From Tetrahymena elliotti 4EA (Eukaryota > Ciliophora > Oligohymenophorea > Hymenostomatida > Tetrahymenidae): 64,000 bases of DNA. The position numbers and the translations under genes are program-made. Of the stretch, positions 53,995-64,000 are shown piece by piece. Position 1 is the stretch's first letter; each line of letters opens with the position of its first letter. Below the pieces are notes generated by a model. It was given only the letters and a program-made list of their open reading frames with translations. It had not been told where the DNA came from and did no database searches. Location: contig JH720373.1 in NCBI GenBank assembly GCA_000231825.2, forward strand, positions 44,560 through 108,559, in the 5' to 3' direction.

Positions 53995-55908
53995 ATGTCA
54001 TCTAATAAAAGAGCAAGCTTTGTTCGTGGTCCTGGTGAGGATTTAGTTGAATATGAGCAATAAATAGAAAGCGTTAAATATGATATGAACCGTAGAGGGT
54101 CAACCAGAGAAGAAACATAAAATGAAATCAACAAATTAAAAAAATCATTTGGCTCAAATAGAACCGCCTCTTCCCTTAATACTATTTTTGCATTAACAAA
54201 CTCTATGGTTGGCTCAGTTTGCTTGATTATCCCTATTGTAATTAATTAGATCATTTAAATGAAAGCCTGATTTATGCTTTAAACAAAAGAGAGAGAAACA
54301 TTTATTCATTTCAAGCATAAATCTTAGCTTTATATAATCGATATTAATATTTTAAATTTTACTTAATTAATTTTATCTAATGTAACTAAAAATATAGAGT
54401 TTTGCATAGACTGGTATAATTTTGAGTATTTTGATCATGTTCGTTATTGGTCTTATCAACATGAAAACAAGTTAATTGTATTTGGCTCATTTGAGAGAAG
54501 GAGAAGTTGATTTGTCAGATGTAAAACTTTATTTCTTCATTCATTTATAATTTTCTTCATTGAATATTTGCTATCATTTTTCATTGAAAATGTCAAATAT
54601 CGATTCTATTATTTTGATGAGAATGATTCTTTGATTCTAAATTATTTTTTTTAAATAAAGTTAATTATTAGAACTCTTGGTAAAAAGTGGGCTATTTTGT
54701 TTAATTTCTCCAGCTCCTTGCTTATGTTTTTAGTAGGAACAATTTATTTCATCTTAATTAACAATACAGCTTATCCTATGCTTTGCTTTATTCTTGGTAA
54801 AGCTAATGCAGATCCTGATTCGTATGTTTCTCAAGATGATATGAATAATGGAAAGGTATTTGATAAATTCTCTATCTAATGGTTAAGTGTCATCATTATT
54901 GTCTGTGTATTTCCTTTGTTCTTAATTAAAAATATGAAATTCATCATGAAACTTGCTCATGGAGGTAAATAAATATTTCAGATCTAATTCTTTTTAATTT
55001 AAATACAAATTAATGAATGAAATGTAATGTAATTAAAATTTCATTTTATTTTAAAAGGTTTCTTCGCTATTGGAATGTATGTCGTTTTCATCTTTTATGC
55101 TTTTATTGATAATGCTGCTAATGGAAATTTAGCAAATCATGCATCTGATGTTGCATATTTCTCTGGTGATATTGCTGCAGTTGGTGGAAATTTCGCTCTT
55201 GCATTCATGGTTCATAATGCTATTGCTTAAATTATGAGTTAAAATGCACGTCCTGAAAAAAATAATAGAGATATGTCTATTGGTTATCTTTTGGCTGCAA
55301 CTATATATGCTATTATTGGTATTTTTGGTACCTATGGTATTGTTGGTAGAGATCATCCTGATAATGCATCTACTATTACTTAATATTTTAGTTCTGACAG
55401 TGTCCCACCATTTATCATCAATCTTTTCTTTGCTGGTCACTTGGTTACTGCATATCCTTTATTCTGCTACATCTCTAAAACATAATTCTTTAATCTTATA
55501 ATGCCAACTAAGGTTCCTTCACCTGCAGCTATCATGGCTTATAACTTTTTCTTTGGTGGATGCTGCTTCTTAATGGTTTTACTCAACATTAGTCCTGGTA
55601 TTGTCATTGGTATTACTGGTGCTGTTGTTGGTTTTGCCATTGTTTACTTGCTCCCAATCTTAATTCATATGAAGTGTATTTATTTAAATTCTGATAGCAA
55701 TAAAAATAGTAATGCTGAAGAAGAGTAGAAATAAGGTTTAATAAATACTGATTATTCAACTACTTCCTATGTAAATGGATTTTCTTGTGGAAATCACAAC
55801 CTTGCTGAAAGAAACATCTACGTAAGAGGAGCCTTTTATTTAACAATTGTTGGTATTGGTATCTACTTAGCTGTTATTCAACTCATTCCAATTTTCTAAA
55901 GCTTTTGA
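53995..55908 (+). CDS. SLC38-type amino acid transporter (AAAP family)
   Basis: Four exons, 53995-54237, 54398-54520, 54661-54964 and 55058-55908, phases consistent, give 506 residues. A hydrophilic N-terminus of about 65 residues carrying SNRTASSLNTIFALTNSMVG leads into about eleven membrane helices. Family landmarks are the broken first helix (TNSMVGSVCLIIPI|SFAQTG), then ILIMFVIGLINMKTSQLYL, SSLLMFLVGTIYFILINN and GFFAIGMYVVFIFYAFID. The layout resembles SLC38A9-like transporters more than plant AAPs, with a long hydrophilic loop before the last helix. Transport of neutral or basic amino acids across plasma or lysosomal membrane is inferred from the family. Codon use is richer in G/C third positions than in neighbouring orphan genes, consistent with good expression. 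Confidence 0.85.
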
Positions 55909-56832
55909 AAAAAAAACAAAACATTAAAACCACATAAAAAAAACATAAAAACAAAATAATTTATTTCTTTATTATATTAATAAAAAAACCTATTATAATT
56001 AGTAATAATAAATTGTAAATTCTGTATTATTTGTTTTTTTGCTAATTAACAGTATATTTCTAAAATACTTCTAAAACCTCAAGATAAACTTATTTTATTC
56101 CTTAAGCAATTTATATAGTTGATCCAAGTAGAACTTATTTATCATTCATATTCTGTTATGGAGTATGATTAATTTAAAAGGATCTTTTAAAATTCAATTT
56201 CATTTAAAAATATCTCTCAATCAGTTTTTAAAGATTCAGAGAAATTTTTAAAGGTGAAGCTTTAGCCTCTTTGAAAAACTAAGCAAATTATTTGGATTAG
56301 TAATGCTATAGATAGTTAAAACATTTATTAAGAAAATATGGGTAAGGTGATAGATAACATAACTAATATGAATAAATTTCTAATAATGTTTATATTCTAT
56401 GTTGAATAAAAGAAAAGGAATTTAGTTAGGATTTCTATTTATTTGTGAAGTTTAAATAATAATTGTAAATACACTTTTAGAAGTACTAAAAACTTGTTAT
56501 TTTTTTAATGTATTTTAAAAGAAAAAAAATGTTTTAATGTTTAGTTTGAAGAAATATTTCAAATAAACTTAATGTTTGAAATGAGTTTTTAATTTAAAAA
56601 TAAATTTAGTTTAGAAATTAAATAAGTTCGAAAATTCGAGAACCAAGTAGAGATAAACTAGTTGATTTATATTTCAATCATAAATTAAAATTAGAGTTGT
56701 TTGTTTGATATATACTTTCATAAGTAAATTTAATAAATTGTAAGCATCAAAATGAAGTATTAAAATATTGCAAATAAACTCAAAATATTTTAAGAATACA
56801 GAGAAAATTTTACATAGAATAAAACAATTTAT
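55909..56832. other. AT-rich intergenic DNA between convergent genes
   Basis: A poly-A-rich stretch follows the transporter stop codon. No feature is seen beyond a short GTTCGAAAATTCGAGAAC motif near 56626-56643. Confidence 0.5.
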
Positions 56833-57571
56833 TCATTATTTTTATAATTTGTTGGAAATATTATCCAAACTGGTATTTATATTATTATCCGCTTATATAG
56901 ACTCAGTTTTTTAACTAGGAACCAATTCAAATTCTTCGTCATTCATATTTTATAATAAATCGTCAAGTTAACTGTGCTTTCTGTATGCTTATTATGAAAT
57001 TTTTTCTAATTTTTTAACTAATTATTCTTCTTTAATTGTAGGATCATAAGTTCCAGTTTTATACATCATATATTCCTTTATTAAATGAGTATCCTCTATA
57101 TTTTGATACTAGTCTACTTCAAACTTTCTCAAAGTCATTGTGTAAAAAGAGTACTTAAACATGAAGAAACCCCTATAATACAAATATTAATTTATTACAT
57201 TAAACATTTATGTTTTATAATTACCATATTGGCAAAGCGGTTAAAACACTTCCCCATACAAACCAGTAAGCTGCATTTGCTGCTTTTCCTTTTAAATAAT
57301 TAATAATTGTTAAAATAATTGGCTTTTTGTTTTCAATTTAGGCTGAAATGTTAAAATAAATTTTACTTGTCTTGATATAGTTATGAATACCAAATATAGA
57401 ACCTAATGCTAATCCCCACTTAAGAGATGTTATAGTAAAAGGGAAACGGAATACGTATTTAGCTTTCAAGTAATCAAATTTATCAGGATTATCATTTGGA
57501 TCATAATTATTATACAAATCGCCTTCAGGAAATTTAGTGACAGTTTCAACTTTTTAACGGTTATCGCTCAT
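56833..57571 (-). CDS. small protein with two membrane helices, possibly mitochondrial
   Basis: Three exons, 57367-57571, 57225-57282 and 56833-57172, phases consistent, give 200 residues. A soluble N-terminus of about 45 residues (KFPEGDLYNNYDPNDNPDKF) is followed by two hydrophobic segments: FTITSLKWGLALGSIFGIH and, across intron 1, AAYWFVWGSVLTALPIWGFF. Then comes an amphipathic, charged C-terminus ending in Q/N-rich sequence. Size and topology recall accessory subunits of mitochondrial respiratory complexes in ciliates, but no family is recognised and the location is inference. The acceptor of intron 1 (AAAAG at 57283) is chosen because it alone restores the hydrophobic frame in phase. 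Confidence 0.7.
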
Positions 57572-58401
57572 TTTCTTAATATTCTAGATATGTTACTACT
57601 AATAAATAAATTTTTTATCTAATTTTTTAATGCTATCTTTCTAAAATTATTTTTATCTTTATTTGCACTCTTAGTTTTAACAAATACAAATCAAATTCTA
57701 AAAAATTATTAACAATTAATTATACTCTAAACCAAACAAACAAACAAGCCAAATCAAATCAAATCAAAGAAAGATATATAAACAATTTAATATCTATTTG
57801 ATGCATTTCTAGAATTCTTGTAGAAATTACTTTAATAAAAATTTTCCATTAATTTCATACATTTCTAACTTAATTCATTATAATTGTATTTATTTGTTAA
57901 TTAATAAATACTTTGACTTCATTTCACATTAAACAAACACTCTCTTAAACATATAAAAAATATTTATAAGCTTATTTATTTTGAATATATCTTTGTTTGA
58001 ATACAGTTTATATTAACTAACTCCTACTTGCTTTTTACTTTTATTCATCTTATATTAATTCTTTTAATTCGATATGAATAAACAAATATTGTATTTTATT
58101 TGATTAAAAAATAATTGCATTACTGCTTGAAAAGAAATTATTTAAAATAAGTTCCGCGCTATAATATATTCGTTTATAGATGATATTATTTTAATCTTTT
58201 GAAAAGATAAATTTTAAATTTTAAGATGAATGAAACTCAAATAAAATATAATAATGAAATAACAAGATAGTACTTAATTTATTATAATTAGATATAAGAT
58301 GAATAATATTTTTTAATTTAATTTATATACATTTTTTTGTTTTAATTGTGTTTGCTTTATTGAATTATTTGGACTTTATTTACAATCTACAAATTTTATT
58401 T
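57572..58401. other. AT-rich intergenic DNA
   Basis: An (AAAC)/(AAATC) tract lies at about 57733-57770. No gene is seen. Confidence 0.5.
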
Positions 58402-58757
58402 TCATGATGAGGAGTTCTAATTAATAATAATGAATTTATTTTATTATTTTATCTTTTATTTAAAAATTACTTTTAAGGCAGCAGCTTCTTTTCTTAATTC
58501 TTTGACTACAGCAGCTAATGCTTCAGGGTTTATTCCATTTTCACATAAGCTGATTAGAACAGAAAGTTGCTATCTATCTAAACCGCAATTTAATATTTAA
58601 TTTATATCATATAATACTATATTATTAATAGACAAAAGTTAAAATATCTGCTTTATTAATCTAAAACAAAATTAAAAATACTTTCTAAAGTCTCCTTAGC
58701 CTCTTCTATATCAGCATTATTTTAACTTATTGCGCTAGGATTATAAGAGTAATTCAT
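58402..58757 (-). CDS. MZT1: MOZART1 homologue, gamma-tubulin complex component
   Basis: Exon 58682-58757, a 65-nt intron (58617-58681) and exon 58471-58616 give the conserved core [20 protein letters not shown] then [20 protein letters not shown]. This matches MOZART1/GIP proteins, small helical proteins that bind GCP N-termini and recruit and activate the gamma-tubulin ring complex at basal bodies and spindle poles. After ...KEAAALK the sequence GTAATT...AATTAG (58417-58470, 54 nt) fits an intron leading to a 15-nt last exon (Asn-Ser-Ser-Ser-stop), giving 78 residues, the usual family size. Reading through instead gives 96 residues, since 54 is divisible by three. All key leucines and the GINPEAL motif are present. 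Confidence 0.88.
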
Positions 58758-59731
58758 TTTATTATTTTCTATTTCTTATTTTAAAATTTTGATTAGAAAT
58801 GTATTTAATTAGTATTATTTTTTTATTATAAAATCTATGCAGCTTATTCAAATTTTTGATATAAAAAAATCAAAATTCATATATAGATACGCAGACAAGA
58901 CAAGACAGTATTTTTTTAAGACAAATTTTACTCTTAAAATCAAAACCCATAAACTAAAACATTACAAAAAGTAAATTGATATAAGATTTAATAAATATCA
59001 ATTAATAAATTCAATATTGTTAACTATATGTCAAATTAATTAATAAATAAACAAATAAAATCGGTTTAATGATGAAAAACAGCACGTCAGTATGACTTAT
59101 GATTAAAAACAATTGTTCCTTCTGACCTTTTATTTTTTCATTATTTTTAAACAAAGCAAATATTTTGTTCTTACAAACATTATTTTTATGCTAATTAGAA
59201 CTTTTCAAATATAATTTATATATATATATATATGTATAGTACCCTAGGGTACTACCTTTTTCAAGGCTATACACTGAAATTTTGGATAATGAATGGTAGG
59301 ATAATTTAAAAATGAATGAAGGAGAGGGTGGGGAGTGGGGGATACAAATTGACTGTATTTATCAAAATATCATTTAATATTTATTTTTGTTTGAAGTTAA
59401 TCATAGCTATTTGCAATTAATTTCAACTTTTATTTATTCAATTAAAAATTCAATTTTAAAAGTAAGATAAAATTATTTTTTCTAAAAAACTATAAGTCAG
59501 TGCTTAAATTAAGGTGCAAACTTAATTTTAGTGACAAAAAATTGAAAATAACTATATTGTGTAAACATAATTAAAAAATTTATTTATATAGATTAAAGAA
59601 ATCTGATAAATACAGGGAAATAAATAAATAAGTTTTTAATTTCAGACAAGATTTTTATTTATTTTTATCTTCATTATTAAGTGGAAATTAATTCAACCTT
59701 TTATTAAAAATTTAAATATTTATTGATGTAT
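58758..59731. other. intergenic DNA with palindrome and G-rich patch
   Basis: A perfect 18-bp palindrome TAGTACCCTAGGGTACTA lies at 59237-59254, just after a TA tract (about 59216-59234). A GGAGAGGGTGGGGAGTGGGGG patch of unusually high G content lies at about 59321-59341. No gene is seen. Confidence 0.5.
59237..59254. repeat. 18-bp perfect palindrome
   Basis: TAGTACCCTAGGGTACTA reads identically on both strands and contains a GC-rich core unusual for this DNA. It follows a run of TA dinucleotides. A protein binding site or hairpin is possible. Confidence 0.7.
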
Positions 59732-62700
59732 TCATTCATCCTTAGATTATTGAAAAGCAAAAAGTTGTTTCTGTAATTTCAATAAAAGTTTGTAATCAGA
59801 ATCAAATGAATCATATTTTTAATATAATTTAACTAATCTTTTGTTTCCTTTTATTAGTTTTGATCCTAATCCTTATTCCCCCATTTCACTAATATTATTG
59901 CAACTTTAATAAAAATAAATATTCAAGAAAAAAATATCTAAAAGTATGAGAAAAACATCAAAATTTTAATTAAACCTTAATTAAAAAAACAAATAAAAAT
60001 TAAGGAATAACAAGCTAGCCAACCAACAAACAAAAAAATCTCAGTAAATCAACACAAATTTAGTCTGTTAGTCAGTAAGTAGCTCATATATTATAGTCTT
60101 TACTAATTGATTCAAGAACGAGCAATTAAAATTAAAAATTTTTTTTACCATAGGTTAAGATTCAAATTTAAGAGATTAGAGCATTATGCTAAGCCAGATC
60201 CTAATCCTTATGCGCCATTGTCACCAAAATGATTGTTACTTCAAAATAAATAATAAGTAAAGAAATATTTAATAGAATGAGTAAAGCAAAAAATTTGAAT
60301 TAAATCTGAAAACAATAAATAAAAATTATTGAATAAGAAAGAGTGCAAATGAGCAAGCCATATAAATATCAAGTAAACTAACCTAAATTAGCCAGCCATC
60401 CAAATAATAAATTGCTCATAAATTAAAGTCTTTCTTTCAAAAGTGCATAATTAATATTGAAACACTATTTTTACCTGAGGTCAAGAGTCAAAGTTTAGAG
60501 ATTAGAACATTAAGCTAATTCAGATGCTAATATTTATGGGCTTATTTCACCAGTATGATTTGAGCTTAAAAAAAATTATAAAAATAAATATTGAGCAAAG
60601 CAATATTTTAATCATAAAAATTTGAATTATATCTGAAAATAAAAATTAGTGAATGAGAGAGAGAGAGAGAGAGAGAGTAATCGAGCCTAACAAATATCAA
60701 GTAAACTAAACCCAATTACTAAGTCAGTGAGTCACTCACTCATAAATTAAAATCTTTATTAATTCATTCAAAAACACATAATTAATATTGAAGCTTTATT
60801 TTTACTCAAGGTTAAGAGCCAAAGTTTAGAGATTAATTAGAGCATCCTGCTAAGAAAGATCCTAATATTTATGTGCCCATTTCACAAATACAATTGTTCC
60901 TTTTCGAAAAATAGAAAAATAAATATTGAATAAAGAAATATTTCAAAAGATGAGAAAAACAATTCACTCAGAAAAGAAAAAACAAATAAAAATTAATGAA
61001 TGAGCAGCCAGCCAGCTAGCCAAACAAATATCAAGTAAAGTAACCTAAATTATTCAGTCAGTTAGTTGCTCAAAAATTAACTGTATTTTTACTTGAGTTC
61101 AAGAGTCAAAGTTTAGAGATTAGAGCATTATGCTAAACCTGATCCTATACTTTCTGCACCCGCTTCTTAAATAGCATTTTCACTAAAAAAAACACATTAA
61201 CATTGAATATATCAAAATAATTAGATAAACATATAAATTTAAATTAAATCCGAAAATAATAAATAAAAATTATTGAATGAAGCCAAACAAACAAATAACT
61301 AACTAACCCAAATTTGTCAGTGAGTTTAGTTGGCTAGATAGTTAGTTATTATATCATAAATTTAAGTAGTTTTTTATTCAATAATACTTAATTAATATGG
61401 AAACGCTATTTTTACTTTAGATCAAGAGTCAAAGTTTAGAGATTAGAGCATTTTGCTAAGCCTGATCCTAATCCTTATGCGCCTACTTCATCAACTTCAT
61501 TCCAGCTTTTAAAAAATTATAAAAATAAATATTTAAAAGAATGAGAAAAACATATTTGAATAAAAACTGAAAATAAAAGATAAAAATTAATGAATGAGCC
61601 AGTCAGCCAGCTAGAGAGCAAAATAAATATCATGATAGTAAACCAACCCAAACTAGCCTGTTAGTCAATCATTCATAAATTAAAATCTTTATTTATTAAT
61701 TGATTAAAAAAATTAATATTGAAACACTATTTTTACCCTAGTTCAAGACACAAAGTTTAGAGATGAGGCCATTATGCCAAAGCAGATCCTAATTCTTAGA
61801 CACCCAAATCGCCAATTTTATTGTGCCTTTTGAAAAATGATAAAAATGAATGATGAATAAAGAAATACTTAAAAGAACGAAAAAAATATCAAAATTTGAA
61901 TTCTGAAAAGAATAAACAAATATAAATTAATAAATAAATGAATAAGTAAGCAAGTGGGCAAAGTAAACAAATATGAAGTAAACTCACCAAAATTATTCAG
62001 CCGTTGTCAATCATTCACGAATTAAAGTCTTTATTTATTCAAAAATGCATAATTAATATAGAAGCATTGTTTTTACCTTAGGTTAAGAGTCACGGTTTAG
62101 AGATTAGAGCATTTTGCTAAGCTTGATCCTAATCCTTATGCCCCTTTCTCACCAATTTCATTAGAACTTCAAAAAATATAAAAATAAATATTTTAAAGAA
62201 TGAGAAAAACATAAAAAAAATTTGAATCAAATCTGAAAAGAACAAATAAAATTATTGAATTAATGAATGAATGAGTGAGTGAGTAGTCAAACAAACAAAT
62301 ATCTAATATGCTAACCCAAATAAGTCAGTTAATATGTTTGTCTATCACTCACAATCTCTATTTATTGATTTAAAAATGAAGAATTAACTTTAAAACTCTA
62401 TTTTTACTAGAGGTCAAGAACCAAAGTTTAGAGATGAAAGCATTTTGCTAAGAAAGATCCTAATTCTTATGCACCTACTTCATCTATATTATTTTCCCTT
62501 TTAAAAAATTAGAAAAATAATTAAATGTTGAAGAAAAAAAAAGAAAGACTTGAATTAAATCTGAAAAGAACAAAATAGCCCGCCAACCAACTGTTGGTTC
62601 ATAAATTAAAGTGATTCTCCATTTAAAAGTATTTAATTGATTGGTTTTAAAATACTTACTATTTTTACATGAGGCTGTTTAAAGTCAAATATTACCAACA

Positions 62701-62790
62701 GATTCAATTGTTTTAAAGAAAAATTAATAATATTACCTGAGATAGATATCAAGATTTAAGTAAGAAGCTAATTTAGAGTTTAGTAACTTT
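59732..62790 (-). CDS. leucine-rich-repeat protein, one repeat per 90-nt exon, one exon frameshifted
   Basis: Minus-strand counterpart of the array at 7.8-10.7 kb. LRR exons in order: 62408-62497, 62077-62166, 61737-61826, 61416-61505, 61093-61182, 60806-60899, 60475-60564 and 60149-60238. Seven are exactly 90 nt and phase 2. The sixth is 94 nt through a TAAT duplication and runs into TGA. The terminal exon 59732-59903 encodes half a repeat and a basic tail (GLGSKLIKGNKRLVKL...) with TGA. Typical repeat: G-A-Q-G-L-G-S-G-L-A-K-C-S-N-L-Q-T-L-T-L-D-L. A further weak repeat-like exon ends at 62737. No start codon or N-terminal domain was found. Introns of about 230-250 nt are strongly alike, so the array period is near 320-340 bp. 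With the frameshift uncorrected, this is probably a pseudogene or a gene needing exon skipping. Confidence 0.7.
60654..60677. repeat. (GA)n microsatellite in an LRR intron
   Basis: Twelve GA units lie inside the intron between two LRR exons. The equivalent place in the sister introns has GAATGAGC or GAGTGAGT-type sequence, so this is a local slippage expansion. Confidence 0.8.
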
Positions 62791-63940
62791 TAATATATAA
62801 ATAATCAAATATTTTCTTGTTTCTAAAGAAGTTGTAGTACATAATTGAGATCTGAAAAATATTTTCTTTTTTATATTAACATTTGTTTCTTTTTTTTAGT
62901 TATTAAACTCAAAAGGATTTAATTAATTAATCGCGAGTATGAAGAATTTGATTAACTTTTAAAACTAAATTTTGCAAAATAAAAAACAAACAAACAAATT
63001 GAATAAACCTGCTCAAAAAATTTAGATATTGTAGCTAATAATAAGTAAGGATCAAAGAGCCTAATTTTTTTATTTTCTCTCTCAGTTTAAAATAAAAAAG
63101 AGAAAACAAATTAAAAATGTACTTTATCATGAAAATAATTAAATCATTATTTGTTTAATTAATCTAATAAAAGATGAAGTAATTATTTACAATTTATTAT
63201 ATTTAATAGTAACATAAATCAATCGATTTTTAAGTACACATTTAATTAATAGTTTTAGATAAAAGATTAAAGCCAATTACACAAACAAACACATGATATT
63301 CATTTTTGGATAAGTAGTTTAACAATAAAAGTTAATCTCAGAGCTATGAGCTTGAAGTAATTTTTCATAAAATAATGCAAGCAACTTACTTAAGAATCAA
63401 AACATTTTTAGCTTTTTATTTATTTTATCTAAAATTTTTAAGGTACTAACAATCAAATTAATGCAATTTCATAATTTAATCTTTTTAAGAATTTTGTTTG
63501 AAAAATTTTATCCAATTTTTTATAAATTATTTCTTAATTCATACTGACACAATAAATATCTAAAAAAGTTTTAAAAAAGAAGTAAATAAATGTTGACATA
63601 AAATATAAAATATATTTTAGATCTAAACGATGTACTTCATTTTCTTTAGAAATATGAATATATTTTAATTATTATCTATTTAAAGTTACTGGACCCTGAT
63701 TTAATTTCTTACTAAAATCTTCACATTAAATTGAGGTAAAATTATTAATTTTTATTTAGAATAATCAAATCTTAAAACTTTGAATTTTAATTCCATCTAA
63801 AAAAATAGATAGTTATTTAAGATGATTTGAGTATTTTTTTACTAAACAACTCTGAATTTTTTTTTGTGTAATATAAATTTTTTTGTTTTTCTAATTATTT
63901 GATGTTTTTTATTCAATACAAATTTAAAATTTTTTAAAAG
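62791..63940. other. space between divergent LRR arrays
   Basis: AT-rich sequence that should contain the 5' parts of the minus array and of the plus array starting at 63941. No credible N-terminal exon was recognised. Confidence 0.4.
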
Positions 63941-64000
63941 ATGGTTAAAAATTGATGAAATGGGCCTCTAAGGATTAGGATCTGAGTTAGCAAAATGCTC
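63941..64000 (+). CDS. LRR exon at window edge (partial third LRR gene)
   Basis: After a typical TTTTTAAAAG acceptor, the last 60 bases encode W-L-K-I-D-E-M-G-L-Q-G-L-G-S-E-L-A-K-C-S. These are the first 20 residues of the same 30-residue repeat, in the same phase 2 as in the two arrays. The exon runs off the window. The gene continues to the right. Confidence 0.7.

Overview
The window looks like macronuclear DNA of an oligohymenophorean ciliate, most likely Tetrahymena or a close relative. It is extremely AT-rich. The gene models recovered here have TAA and TAG in frame (glutamine) and end only in TGA. Introns are mostly 50-350 nt, start GT(A) and end AG. Intergenic DNA is full of short tetranucleotide tracts. 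Standard-code ORF calling therefore breaks almost every gene. The models below were built by hand, reading TAA/TAG as Gln and requiring matching intron phase at both ends. Species assignment is inference.

Layout. 1-2005: 3' part of a Q/N/K-rich gene (+). 2229-2959: unresolved coding-like patch. 3812-6014: two-SANT GON4-like nuclear protein (-). 7766-10710: leucine-rich-repeat gene in which each repeat is one 90-nt exon (+). 11285-13007: UNC-93-like MFS membrane protein (-). 14.3-14.7 kb: relic of another LRR gene. 15627-17308: adenylate kinase (-). 18407-20.8 kb: RING-finger protein (-). 21.2-24289: TMEM185-like membrane protein with Q/N-rich ends (-). 25670-26796: METTL5-like rRNA m6A methyltransferase (+). 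27542-28279: small coiled-coil protein (+). 29419-31674: long coiled-coil protein (-). 32895-34185: RRM protein (-). 35311-36576: orphan protein with an acidic segment (+).

37.2-48.5 kb is a small local family: an intact nine-exon gene (39624-48479, -) for a predicted 2,527-residue leucine-rich membrane protein, and a shrunken, frame-broken copy beside it (37236-38960). 50266-51762: orphan coiled-coil protein (+). 53995-55908: SLC38-type amino acid transporter (+). 56833-57571: small membrane protein (-). 58402-58757: MOZART1 (gamma-tubulin complex) (-). 59732-62.8 kb: a second LRR exon-array gene in the opposite orientation, one exon carrying a 4-bp frameshift. 63941-64000: first recognised exon of a third LRR array (+).

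There is no operon logic. Neighbours are unrelated housekeeping genes (rRNA methylation, nucleotide balance, microtubule nucleation, amino acid transport) set between expanding, decaying ciliate-specific repeat-protein families. The least ordinary material is the 90-nt one-repeat-per-exon LRR arrays with their relics, the large leucine-rich membrane protein with its deleted paralogue, a possible mitochondrial-code ORF at 2.2-2.6 kb, and a MITE-like hairpin at 28.6 kb. No tRNA, rRNA, CRISPR array, telomere repeat or complete transposase was recognised.
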